DNA of 10,391 nt from Actinomycetes bacterium (GCA_025464025.1 JAODBP010000077.1:1-10391), one strand, 5' to 3'; shown: positions 1 through 6,470, counted from the first letter of the stretch. A program made the numbers and translations. The notes: generated from the letters alone by a model not told the origin.

Positions 1-1306
1 GGCCGTAGCGCTCGGCCGCGTACCGGATCATCTCGTCCCGGTAGCGGTCGTCGAAGTCCATGTCGATGTCGGGCATGGAGATGCGGCTCGGGTTGAGGAA
101 CCGCTCGAACAGCAGGTCGTACTTGATCGGGTCGAGGTCGGTGATCTTCAGCGTGTAGGCCACGGCGCAGCCGGCGGCCGAGCCACGACCGGGGCCGACC
201 CGGATGCCGCCCTTCCGGGCGTGGTCGATGAGGTCCCACACGATGAGGAAGTACGAGCTGAACCCCATGTGGTCGATGACGCCGAGCTCGTAGTCGAGCC
301 GCTCGACGACGTCGGGCGGGAGGTTCCGCCCCCAGCGGGCGTAGGCGCCCTCGTAGGTGAGGTGGCGCAGGTAGGCCGTGTCGGTCTCGAAGCCGGCCGG
401 CAGCGGGAACGACGGCAGCTTGGGCTTGCCGAACTCGATCTCGACGTTGCACCGCTCGGCGATCCAGAGCGTGTTGTCGCAGCTCTCGGGCACCTCGCTG
501 AAGAGCTGGCGCATCTCGAACGCCGACTTCAGGTAGTGGTTGTCGCTGGAGAACTTGAACCGGTTGGGGTCGTCGATCGTGGAGTTCGTCTGCACGCACA
601 GCAGGGCGTCGTGGGCGACGGCGTCCTCGCGGTGCACGTAGTGGCTGTCGTTCGTGGCCAGCAGCGGCGCCTGGATCTTGCGGGCGATCTCGAGGAGCTG
701 CGGGTTGGTGCGGTGCTGCTCGGGGATCCCGTGGTCCTGGATCTCGACGAAGAGGTTGTCGCGCCCGAAGATGTCCTGGAGCCGGGCCGCCTTCTCGATG
801 GCACCCTGCTCGTCGCCCCGCAGCAGCGACTGGAGCACGTGGCCGCCGAGGCAGCCGGTGGTGGCGATGACGCCCTTGGCGTGGCGCTCGAGCAGCTCCC
901 AGTCGAGCCGGGGCTTGTAGTGGTAGCCCTCGAGGAAGGCCAGGCTCGAGAGCTTGATGAGGTTCTTGTAGCCCTCGTTGCTCTCGGCCAGCAGGCAGAG
1001 GTGGTAGTAGAGCTTCTTCCCGCCGTCGACCTCCCCGCCCGAGTCGTCGACCCGGCCCCGCCGGGAGGGCTTCTCGAACCGGCTGTCGTGGGCCATGTAG
1101 GCCTCGATGCCGATGACCGGGTTGACACCCTGCTTGCGGCACTCGGCGTAGAAGTCGAGGACGCCGTACATGTTGCCGTGGTCGGTGATGCCCAGCGCCG
1201 GCTGGCCGTCGGCGGCGGCGGCGGCCACGACCTCGGACACGCGCGCCGCGCCGTCGAGCATCGAGAATTCCGTGTGCTGATGCAGATGGGTGAAGCTGTC
1301 GCCCAC
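1..1306 (-). CDS. dnaE: DNA polymerase III alpha subunit, DnaE1 type (5' part, cut by window edge)
   Basis: Catalytic subunit of the replicative DNA polymerase. The first 435 codons are present, against roughly 1,150-1,200 in the family. The start is GTG at 1306, giving the family-typical opening [23 protein letters not shown] lies a few bases upstream. Residues 1 to about 225 form a PHP domain. All nine metal ligands expected of an active PHP exonuclease are visible: H9, H11, D18, H43, E68, H102, C152, D220 and H222. The polymerase core follows, with GPGRGSAAG at 371-379 and the PDIDMDF motif at 412-418. D415 and D417 there correspond to E. coli D401 and D403; the third catalytic Asp lies beyond the window. 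The intact PHP site suggests built-in proofreading, as in mycobacterial DnaE1 (inference). The 107-bp leader contains a promoter-like element, a palindrome and DnaA-box-like sites. Confidence 0.97.
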   Translation of the reverse strand, partial: MGDSFTHLHQHTEFSMLDGAARVSEVVAAAAADGQPALGITDHGNMYGVLDFYAECRKQGVNPVIGIEAYMAHDSRFEKPSRRGRVDDSGGEVDGGKKLYYHLCLLAESNEGYKNLIKLSSLAFLEGYHYKPRLDWELLERHAKGVIATTGCLGGHVLQSLLRGDEQGAIEKAARLQDIFGRDNLFVEIQDHGIPEQHRTNPQLLEIARKIQAPLLATNDSHYVHREDAVAHDALLCVQTNSTIDDPNRFKFSSDNHYLKSAFEMRQLFSEVPESCDNTLWIAERCNVEIEFGKPKLPSFPLPAGFETDTAYLRHLTYEGAYARWGRNLPPDVVERLDYELGVIDHMGFSSYFLIVWDLIDHARKGGIRVGPGRGSAAGCAVAYTLKITDLDPIKYDLLFERFLNPSRISMPDIDMDFDDRYRDEMIRYAAERYG

Positions 1307-1318
1307 AGGTTCCCTACG

Positions 1319-1353
1319 TCGTCCACACACCGTCCACAGGCGGCTGGGGATAA
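1319..1353. promoter_or_regulatory. Cluster of three DnaA-box-like 9-mers in the dnaE leader
   Basis: On the plus strand, TCGTCCACA (1319-1327) matches the actinobacterial DnaA box TTGTCCACA at 8 of 9 positions. CCGTCCACA (1330-1338) matches at 7 of 9. On the minus strand, TTATCCCCA (1345-1353) matches TTATCCACA at 8 of 9. All three lie within 35 bp directly ahead of the dnaE start. GTCCACA-like words are not rare in GC-rich DNA, so binding by DnaA is a hypothesis. Confidence 0.3.
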
Positions 1354-1373
1354 GAGTTACACGGCTGTAACTC
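1354..1373. promoter_or_regulatory. Perfect 8-bp inverted repeat, operator-like
   Basis: Arms GAGTTACA and TGTAACTC are exact reverse complements separated by CGGC. The arms are AT-richer than the surroundings. The repeat sits between the yetF stop and the dnaE start, over the transcription start predicted from the TACCGT hexamer at 1378-1383. That position suits a repressor site. It could instead be a weak RNA hairpin, but no T-run follows it. The cognate regulator is not recognisable. Confidence 0.5.
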
Positions 1374-1377
1374 CTCG

Positions 1378-1383
1378 ACGGTA
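1378..1383 (-). promoter_or_regulatory. dnaE: Candidate -10 element for dnaE
   Basis: TACCGT on the minus strand fits the actinobacterial TANNNT -10 pattern and is the only such hexamer in the dnaE leader. It predicts an mRNA start near 1371, inside the palindrome, and a 5' leader of about 65 nt. No convincing -35 is seen. Confidence 0.35.
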
Positions 1384-1388
1384 CACCG

Positions 1389-1404
1389 CGCGCCCGACGG
1401 CGCG
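1389..1404 (-). terminator. GC-rich hairpin just past the yetF stop
   Basis: CGCGCC and GGCGCG form a 6-bp stem with a 4-base loop, 10 bases beyond the yetF stop codon. A competing 7-bp pairing, CCGCGCG/CGCGCGG (1386-1392 with 1406-1412), overlaps it. No U-tract follows, which is common for high-GC actinobacterial terminators but also makes chance pairing possible. Confidence 0.35.
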
Positions 1405-1413
1405 TCGCGCGGC

Positions 1414-1857
1414 TCAGGCCTCGCGCTTGATGATCGAGATGCGGCCGCTGGGCTCGAGCACGGCGAGGCGGACCTCCTCGATCGTCTCCAGGCCCGACTG
1501 CCGGGCCGCCTCGAGCACCTCGCTCAGCGGCATCTGCTCGAGCCTCAGGGCGGCGTCGATCGGCGTGCCGTCGCACACCAGCACCAGGGGCACCCCCTCG
1601 ATGATCCGCCGAGCCCGGCCCGACCGCCACGACAGCCAGGTGAGCACGCTCACCCAGAACCCGAACGTGCTGAGGGCGAGGACCGACCCGGTGAGCGAGT
1701 AGTCCTCCTGGGTCACCCCGGTCTGCACGAGGTCGCCGACCACGACGAGGAAGAGCAGCTCGAACGGCGCCATGTCGCCGAGCGTCCGCTTCTTCATCCC
1801 GCGCGTCAGGGCGAAGAGGATCCAGAACATGACCGTGGCCCGGACGACGAGCTCCAC
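1414..1857 (-). CDS. YetF-type (DUF421) membrane protein
   Basis: A 147-residue protein of the DUF421/YetF family; its biochemical role is unknown to me. Three hydrophobic stretches are visible at about residues 4-20, 31-48 and 54-75. They enclose the family-like [19 protein letters not shown] segment, in which the usual 'MGKR' appears as MKKR. The soluble YetF domain follows, with the typical [17 protein letters not shown] and [17 protein letters not shown] segments. Length is at the short end for the family. The start is GTG at 1857, overlapping the last base of the upstream stop (TAGTG), with GAGG five bases before it, so translation is probably coupled. It is the last gene of the coupled cluster beginning at 4809. 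Confidence 0.9.
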   Translation of the reverse strand: MELVVRATVMFWILFALTRGMKKRTLGDMAPFELLFLVVVGDLVQTGVTQEDYSLTGSVLALSTFGFWVSVLTWLSWRSGRARRIIEGVPLVLVCDGTPIDAALRLEQMPLSEVLEAARQSGLETIEEVRLAVLEPSGRISIIKREA

Positions 1858-2405
1858 TACGGCCTCACCTTCGTGTGGAAGCGGGCGGTGACGACCGGCT
1901 CGTCGTCCTCCATGACGGCGACGGCGCCGTCGCGCCCGGCCTGGACGCCGGGCTCGATGCGGGCCTCGTAGGTGATGACGAGCTCGTCGCCCGGTGGCGG
2001 GTCGAACTCCCAGATCACCCACGGGCCGAGCGAGGTCTCCCCCGACGGCGCCGGGATCGTCGCGTTGGCGTCCCACATCTCGAGGTAGCGACGGCTGACG
2101 GCGACCTGCACCGGCTCGTCGAAGCCGCCCTCCCGGCGGAGGCGGATGCGGAAGTCCGTGGCGAGGGCCGGTCGGGTCACGGTCGGGTGCTCCACGACGA
2201 GGCGGTAGCCCTCGCCCTCGACCGCCGTCGAGTCCTCGTCGGGGCCGATGGCGTCGACCACGTCGAGGCCGTCGAGCACGGCGAGGCCGAGGACCACCAG
2301 CACCATCCCGAACAGGATCCGGTGGAGCCACAGGCGCTGCCGGAGGACCCCCCGCGACGACGGGTCGCCGGGGTCGACGACCTCGTCGCTCCGGTCGCCC
2401 GGCAC
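1857..2405 (-). CDS. Membrane-anchored protein of unknown function
   Basis: I do not recognise this 182-residue protein. A polar N-terminal segment (1-28) is followed by one strong hydrophobic helix (about 29-48, [15 protein letters not shown]). After it comes an acidic, beta-rich region (60-182) with alternating hydrophobic strands and Trp/Tyr, which looks like a small extracytoplasmic beta domain on a membrane anchor. GTG at 2405 is chosen as the start because it overlaps the upstream stop codon as TAGTG and has GGAG eight bases before it. An open frame extends further upstream, but only through the coding region of the preceding gene. Its stop overlaps the yetF start in the same TAGTG arrangement, which suggests joint production and possibly physical partnership with YetF (inference). 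Confidence 0.8.
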   Translation of the reverse strand: MPGDRSDEVVDPGDPSSRGVLRQRLWLHRILFGMVLVVLGLAVLDGLDVVDAIGPDEDSTAVEGEGYRLVVEHPTVTRPALATDFRIRLRREGGFDEPVQVAVSRRYLEMWDANATIPAPSGETSLGPWVIWEFDPPPGDELVITYEARIEPGVQAGRDGAVAVMEDDEPVVTARFHTKVRP

Positions 2406-2734
2406 TACACGGGCTCCGACGCCGCCGCTCCGGCCACGAGCCGGACGCCTCCTTCGTCCCACGTGTCGACCTCGTCCCAGGTGTAGTAGCGGGCCCGCCG
2501 CTCGAGCCGGCGGAAGATCGTGGTCAGCGGCCACGGGCCCTGGACGCCGGCCCGGGCGAACCCGAGGCGCACGGCGAGCGTGCCCTTCCCCGTCACGACG
2601 CCCTCGACCCGGAGGGCCTGGCCGAAGCCCTCGACGTAGGGGCCGTCCTGCACCAGGCGGACGTCTTGGACCCGGCCCAGGGCCTCTCCGTCCGCCGTCG
2701 TGACCGGCGACCCGAGAAGGTCACTCAGCCGCAT
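2405..2734 (-). CDS. PRC-barrel domain protein (109 aa)
   Basis: A small soluble protein whose first half reads as a PRC-barrel: the pattern LLGSPVTTADGEALGRVQDVRLV is the usual 'G...G.V.DV.L' beta-strand signature. It continues with further beta-like strands (EGFGQALRVEGVVTGKGTLAVRLGF) and a charged TIFRRLERRARYYTWDEVD segment. PRC-barrels are protein- or RNA-interaction modules found in RimM, photosynthetic reaction centres and transporter-associated proteins. No enzymatic residues are evident. The start is ATG at 2734, which lies 14 bases inside the end of the preceding gene; the G-rich GGGGGCC run upstream can act as a ribosome site. The position after an Nramp-type transporter and another PRC-like protein points to an accessory or regulatory role (inference). 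Confidence 0.75.
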   Translation of the reverse strand: MRLSDLLGSPVTTADGEALGRVQDVRLVQDGPYVEGFGQALRVEGVVTGKGTLAVRLGFARAGVQGPWPLTTIFRRLERRARYYTWDEVDTWDEGGVRLVAGAAASEPV

Positions 2735-3137
2735 GGCCGGCCCCCGGGATGTGGTCGATCACGTGGTCGCCGACCCACCGCTCGGCGTGGAAGGTGGCCA
2801 CCTCGGTGCGATCGAGCGAGAGGCGGATGTCCGAGTTGATCTCGGCCACCCGCGACAGCGGGATCAGCGTGTGGTCGGTGCCGTCGTGGTCGACCTGGCG
2901 GTGGGCCCGATCGAGCCAGTCGCCGAGGGTGCGGGCGCCGAGCCGGCGGACCAGCGCGCCGGGGCCGGCCCGGAGGCCGACCACCACGAGGCTGCCGTCG
3001 GGCCTGGCGTCGAGCTCGACGTCGTCGACGTTGCCGGCCATGAGGCCGTCGCGATCGAGCATCTGGCGGTCGAGCAGCGACAGCGTCGCCCAGAGCCGGC
3101 GGGCCTCGGGGCCGCTCGCGCGGTCGGGGGCGCTCAC
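2721..3137 (-). CDS. PRC-barrel-like protein (138 aa)
   Basis: The N-terminal part LLDRQMLDRDGLMAGNVDDVELDARPDGSLVVVGLRAG (residues 21-58) resembles PRC-barrel segments that accompany metal transporters, including those around MgtE-type proteins. The C-terminal part, about 88-128, runs IPLSRVAEINSDIRLSLDR and then a histidine- and acid-rich tail (FHAERWVGDHVIDHIPGAGH) that could bind metal; that last point is speculation. There are no membrane segments or signal peptide, so it is probably cytoplasmic. The start is GTG at 3137, in a 4-base GTGA overlap with the transporter stop. The open frame runs far upstream but only as an antisense-free shadow of the transporter gene. Family assignment is moderate; function is unknown. 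Confidence 0.75.
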   Translation of the reverse strand: MSAPDRASGPEARRLWATLSLLDRQMLDRDGLMAGNVDDVELDARPDGSLVVVGLRAGPGALVRRLGARTLGDWLDRAHRQVDHDGTDHTLIPLSRVAEINSDIRLSLDRTEVATFHAERWVGDHVIDHIPGAGHAAE

Positions 3138-4363
3138 GCGCCCGCCTTGGTGATGATCATCAGCGGGATGGTGGCCACGGCCACGATCGTGAGGAGGACG
3201 AGGTACAGCATGGCCACCACGTTCAGTGCCTTCCCGTTCACCTTCGTCCCCATGTAGTCGGGGTCGTTGGCGATGACGAGGATCGGGAAGTACGTGAGCG
3301 GCAGGGCGGCGGCCGACAGCACGATCGAGTACTCGGTCACCTTCACCGGGTCGACGCCGGAGAACAGGAACAGGGCCCCGGCCACGATCGACACGATGAT
3401 CAGCAGGTGGAACCGGGGGGCGTCCTTGGGCCGCACGTACTTCCCCCACTGCCAGCCGAGGTACTGGGCCACGGTGTAGCCGGCCGAGAGCCCGGTCTCG
3501 AGGGCGGCGCCGAACGTGGCGGCGAAGATGCCGAGGAGCAGCACGGCCAGGCCGACCTTGCCCAGCACCACCGCCGTCGGCAGGGCGACCTGCGGGAGCG
3601 TGTCGACCGAGATGCCGAGCGGCCGGAACACGAGAGTTGTCCCGACCATGATCGCCAGCGAGAGCAGGCCCCCGAGCGGGAAGCCGATGTAGACGTTGGC
3701 CCGGTTGGTGGCGAGGTCGGCATCGGTCCAGTGCTCCTCGACCGCGCCGGCGGAGAAGAAGAACACCTCGTACGGCGTCATGGCCGCGCCGAACAGGGCG
3801 ATGCCGAAGTAGGCGTAGGTGAACGGCGTCTCCTCCTTCGGGATGGCCGGGTGCAGGGCCTGGTGGGCCAGCGACCCCCAGTCGGGCGCGGCGTGCACGA
3901 CGGTGACGACCGTGACGAGCAGGCACAGGCCGAGCAGGCCGAACACCCGCTCCATGGTCTCGAACGGCATCCGCCAGATCACCAGCCACACGAGGAAGGC
4001 GGCGGCGGGGACGAGCAGCACGTAACTGATGCCGGCGAGCAGCGACAGGGCGATGGCGACGCCGGCCAGCTCGGCCGTGAGGGTGAGGAAGTTGATGAAG
4101 AACGACGCGCCGAGGTTGACGAGCGCGGCACGGGGCCCGAGCCGCTCGCGCACGAGGTCGAACACCGGTCGGCCCGACACGGCCGCCACCCGGCCCGCCA
4201 TCTCGGCGTAGACGACGATCCCGACCACCCCGACCACCACGACCCAGGCCAACCCGAGCCCGAACCGGGCGCCGGTCTCGGAGTTGGCCACGAGGTCGCC
4301 GATGTCGACGAAGCCGCCGATCGCGGTGAGCACGCCGAGGAAGATGCCGAGCACCCGCTTCAC
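3134..4363 (-). CDS. Nramp-family (SLC11-like) divalent metal transporter with altered metal-site motifs
   Basis: A 409-residue polytopic inner-membrane protein with about 11 hydrophobic segments and the overall layout of Nramp/MntH proton-coupled metal importers. Two family landmarks can be aligned. The first-helix 'DPGN' is D20-I-G-D23, inside FVDIGDLVANSETGARFG. The sixth-helix 'MPH' is T196-P-Y198, inside FGAAMTPYEVFFFSAG. The metal-contacting Asn and Met of canonical Nramps are therefore Asp and Thr here. Family relatives with changed filters include plant aluminium and bacterial magnesium transporters, so the substrate should not be assumed to be manganese or iron. The start is GTG at 4363, in a GTGA overlap with the lipoprotein stop and with GGAG eight bases upstream. 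Two PRC-type genes follow without a gap. Confidence 0.88.
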   Translation of the reverse strand: MKRVLGIFLGVLTAIGGFVDIGDLVANSETGARFGLGLAWVVVVGVVGIVVYAEMAGRVAAVSGRPVFDLVRERLGPRAALVNLGASFFINFLTLTAELAGVAIALSLLAGISYVLLVPAAAFLVWLVIWRMPFETMERVFGLLGLCLLVTVVTVVHAAPDWGSLAHQALHPAIPKEETPFTYAYFGIALFGAAMTPYEVFFFSAGAVEEHWTDADLATNRANVYIGFPLGGLLSLAIMVGTTLVFRPLGISVDTLPQVALPTAVVLGKVGLAVLLLGIFAATFGAALETGLSAGYTVAQYLGWQWGKYVRPKDAPRFHLLIIVSIVAGALFLFSGVDPVKVTEYSIVLSAAALPLTYFPILVIANDPDYMGTKVNGKALNVVAMLYLVLLTIVAVATIPLMIITKAGA

Positions 4364-4809
4364 GAGTGCTGCTCCACGAACGCCTGGAGGTGCTCGGCAT
4401 CACCGGCCAGCGCCGCGGCCGTGTCGTCGAGCGTGTGCAGCTGGCCCCGGCGGGCGGCGATGCGCACGTCGGTCACGTGGGCGAGGGCGTCCCCCAGGAG
4501 CCGGTCGAGCTCGTCGCGGAGGTCGTCACCCCGACCATCGGGCGGCTGGATCGAGCCGAACGTGCCGGTCAGCCCGTCGAGCGACTCCTCCGCGTCGGAG
4601 ACGACCGTCGACGTGTAGGGGCCGAAGGCGTTGCCCTTGGCTGCCGCCTCGGCGACGAGGCGAACGGTCTGGACGTTCGACAGCGCGGCGGACGCCGTCG
4701 TGGTGGCCTTGCCCTCGTACTTCCCGTACGTGCGCGCCGGCCCGACCGGGTGGGCGCACCCCGCCGCGACCACGAGCAGCACCACGGCGCAGCGAGTCCA
4801 CCGGAACAC
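4360..4809 (-). CDS. Small lipoprotein of unknown function
   Basis: A 149-residue secreted lipoprotein. The N-terminus has arginines, a hydrophobic core and the lipobox VVAAGC, with the lipidated cysteine at residue 18; LspA encoded further along this window would cleave such a precursor. After a short GKYEGK linker, the mature part is mostly predicted helix (about 35-149), rich in Ala, Asp and Leu, and suggests a helical bundle exposed outside the membrane. No domain is recognised. The GTG start at 4809 places the signal peptide correctly; a later GTG at codon 9 would destroy it. The ribosome site is weak. The stop overlaps the Nramp-type start by four bases, which suggests the lipoprotein works with the transporter (inference). 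Confidence 0.82.
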   Translation of the reverse strand: MFRWTRCAVVLLVVAAGCAHPVGPARTYGKYEGKATTTASAALSNVQTVRLVAEAAAKGNAFGPYTSTVVSDAEESLDGLTGTFGSIQPPDGRGDDLRDELDRLLGDALAHVTDVRIAARRGQLHTLDDTAAALAGDAEHLQAFVEQHS

Positions 4810-4818
4810 CGCCGGGTG

Positions 4819-4835
4819 GTACCCCTGCCGGGTAC
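4819..4835. other. Small inverted repeat in the bpa-lipoprotein gap
   Basis: GTACCC and GGGTAC are separated by five bases in the 48-base gap between the bpa stop and the lipoprotein start. It could be a short hairpin in a read-through transcript or a processing site. The stem is only 6 bp, so significance is doubtful. Confidence 0.2.
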
Positions 4836-4857
4836 GCCCCGAACCTCGAGGCCGGAC

Positions 4858-5328
4858 CTAGAGGTACGTGCCGGGCACCGGGGCGTCGGCCGAACCGGAG
4901 GGAAGGCCGCGTTGGCCGGCCATCTGCTCGAGCTGCTGGCGGGCCTGCATCTGCTGGGCGAACAGCGTGGCCTGGATGCCGTGGAACAGGCCCTCGAGCC
5001 AGCCGACGAGCTGGGCCTGGGCGATGCGCAGCTCCGACTCGCTCGGCGCCTCCTGGTCGAACGGGAGGGCGAGGCGGGCCAGCTCGTCGCGGAGGTCGGG
5101 CGAGAGGCCCTCGGCCAGCTCGCGGACGCTGGTCTCGTAGATCTCCTTGAGCCGGGTGCGGCTGGCCTCGTCGAGCGGGGCCTGGCGGACCTCCTCGAGG
5201 AGCTGGCGGATCATCGAGCCGATCCGCATGACCTTGGCCGGCTGCGAGACCGCCTCTCCCTGGAGCTCCTCGACGACGGGCGCGGGGACGGGGGCCTCGA
5301 CGACCTCGGGCGTGGCGTGATCGCTCAT
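4858..5328 (-). CDS. bpa: Bacterial proteasome activator Bpa/PafE (DUF2587)
   Basis: An ATP-independent activator that forms a ring on the 20S proteasome and feeds partly unfolded proteins to it; in Mycobacterium it helps degrade the repressor HspR (family knowledge). This 156-residue protein has the family pattern: a disordered Pro/Glu/Val-rich N-terminus (1-30), then a helical core (about 31-138) with MRIGSMIRQLLEEVRQAPLDEASRTRLKEIYETSVREL and LVGWLEGLFHGIQATLFAQQMQAR. The C-terminal tail ends G153-T-Y-L156. The mycobacterial docking tail is GQYL, so Thr replaces Gln while Tyr-Leu is kept. The start is ATG at 5328, seven bases after the phosphodiesterase stop; the ribosome site is weak and coupling is likely. 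Its presence implies proteasome subunit genes elsewhere in this genome. Confidence 0.92.
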   Translation of the reverse strand: MSDHATPEVVEAPVPAPVVEELQGEAVSQPAKVMRIGSMIRQLLEEVRQAPLDEASRTRLKEIYETSVRELAEGLSPDLRDELARLALPFDQEAPSESELRIAQAQLVGWLEGLFHGIQATLFAQQMQARQQLEQMAGQRGLPSGSADAPVPGTYL

Positions 5329-5335
5329 CCGGCCA

Positions 5336-6430
5336 TCATGCCCCGAGGGCGAGCAGCGGGATCCGCATCTCGGCCGGGGTGAGCGAACCGTGCCGCGACT
5401 GGAGCCGGTACGGACCCGTGTCGGCGGGGTCCTCGAACGCCACCGGGTCGATGGCGGCGAGCACCACGTCGCCGAAGCGGGCGGCCGCCGCCTCGCTCAC
5501 CTTGGGGCCGAACCACTCCTCGGCGACGACCTCGTCGCGCGTGCGGACCCACGCCCGCCCGTCGTGGCACGCCCGGGCCGCGGCGGCCAGGTCGTCGTGG
5601 GCGCCGGGCCGGGCATGCAGCCAGCGGAACCGGCCCTCGCCCGAGAGCAGCTCGACGTGGGCCATCACGTCGTCGTGGATGGGGACGATGGCGTCACCGA
5701 CCTGCACCTGGCCGTGGTCGGACGTGAGGACGAGCACGGCGCCGGGCGGCAGGACCGCGATCAGGTCGGCGGCGAGGCGGTCGGTGGCGACGAGCTCGGC
5801 CTCGTAGTGGTCGTCGAGCCCGTACTCGTGGGCCACCTTGTCGATGCCGTCGTAGTAGGCGTAGACGAACCGCTCCCCCGCCCGGAGCAGGTTGCGCACC
5901 TCGGTGACCAGCGTGCTCGGGACCCGCCACCCGTGGAACCGGGTGTCGCCCAGGTGGGCGGCGGAGAAGCCGGTGCCGGCGAACTCGGCCCGGGTGACGA
6001 TCGGTGGGCGGCGACCCCGGAAGGCGGGGCGGCCCTGGATGACGTCGGGCGGGATCACGGTGCGGGCGTCGCCGGCCGGCGTCTGCCACCGGAGGACGTT
6101 GAGCACGTCGCCCCGGACGTTGATCCGGTAGCCCACGACGCCGTGCTCGCCGGGCGGGCAGCCGAGCGTCAGCGAGCTGAGGGCGGTGGCCGTGGTGCTC
6201 GGTGCCACGGTCGAGATCGGGCCCCCCGCCATGGCGCTCAGGGTCGGCGTGAGGTGGCGACGGGACTCGAGCTGGTCCCACCCGAGCCCGTCGACGGCGA
6301 GGAGCACGACCTGGGGCGCGTCCCATGCCGCAGCCGGGAGCCAGGCCGGTCGCTCGGCCGGCGGCTCGAGCAGGGTGGGGACCACGTTGCTGAGGCACGC
6401 ACCGTCGTAGTCCGGGATGAGGGGCTCCAT
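5336..6430 (-). CDS. Alkaline-phosphatase-superfamily phosphodiesterase / nucleotide pyrophosphatase
   Basis: A 364-residue enzyme of the type I phosphodiesterase/nucleotide pyrophosphatase family. These enzymes use two metals and a threonine nucleophile to cleave phosphodiesters or pyrophosphates. All expected site residues are visible: D47 (LLAVDGLGWD), the nucleophile T79 or T80 (APSTTATALSSL), D197 and H201 (DKVAH), D238 and H239 (TSDHG), and H347 (SRHGSL). No signal peptide or membrane helix is seen, so it is probably cytoplasmic; the substrate is unknown. The start is ATG at 6430, with GGAG five bases before it. The open frame continues upstream only through the divergent regulator. It is followed closely by bpa and probably co-transcribed with it. 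Confidence 0.9.
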   Translation of the reverse strand: MEPLIPDYDGACLSNVVPTLLEPPAERPAWLPAAAWDAPQVVLLAVDGLGWDQLESRRHLTPTLSAMAGGPISTVAPSTTATALSSLTLGCPPGEHGVVGYRINVRGDVLNVLRWQTPAGDARTVIPPDVIQGRPAFRGRRPPIVTRAEFAGTGFSAAHLGDTRFHGWRVPSTLVTEVRNLLRAGERFVYAYYDGIDKVAHEYGLDDHYEAELVATDRLAADLIAVLPPGAVLVLTSDHGQVQVGDAIVPIHDDVMAHVELLSGEGRFRWLHARPGAHDDLAAAARACHDGRAWVRTRDEVVAEEWFGPKVSEAAAARFGDVVLAAIDPVAFEDPADTGPYRLQSRHGSLTPAEMRIPLLALGA

Positions 6431-6440
6431 CGCAGCTCCG

Positions 6441-6470
6441 ACCGTAGGATGGTCCGGGTGAAGGTGTCGA
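6441..6470 (-). promoter_or_regulatory. Candidate promoter for the phosphodiesterase-bpa unit
   Basis: On the minus strand, TCGACA (6470-6465, one base from TTGACA) and TACGGT (6446-6441, TANNNT type) are 18 bases apart. The start codon is only ten bases past the -10, so the mRNA would be leaderless or nearly so. The -35 would lie inside the rrf2-type coding region. Confidence 0.45.
6445..6457 (+). promoter_or_regulatory. Candidate leaderless promoter of the Rrf2 gene
   Basis: TAGGAT (6445-6450) is followed by seven bases and then the GTG start at 6458, the spacing expected if transcription begins at the start codon. It overlaps the opposing -10 TACGGT by two bases. AGGATGG could alternatively serve as a ribosome site for the same GTG. 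Confidence 0.5.

Noticed and set aside
221..1702. 493-residue plus-strand open frame opposite dnaE
   Set aside because: Its composition (runs of V, E, D, L, G, R) is that of an antisense shadow in GC-rich DNA. The opposite strand encodes an unmistakable dnaE, and the frame also runs across the intergenic region.
2721..4403. 560-residue minus-strand open frame treated as one protein
   Set aside because: Only its last 138 codons read as a protein. The upstream part is an Arg/Gly/Pro-rich out-of-frame reading of the transporter gene. GTG at 3137 is the supported start.
4844..4851. CCTCGAGG palindrome upstream of the lipoprotein gene
   Set aside because: An 8-bp GC-rich palindrome is expected often by chance here and has no partner elements.
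6449..6457. ATG at 6449 as the Rrf2 start
   Set aside because: It adds three residues ahead of the canonical MKVSTRGDYA and would precede the mRNA start predicted from TAGGAT. It also lacks a ribosome site. Not excluded, but less likely.
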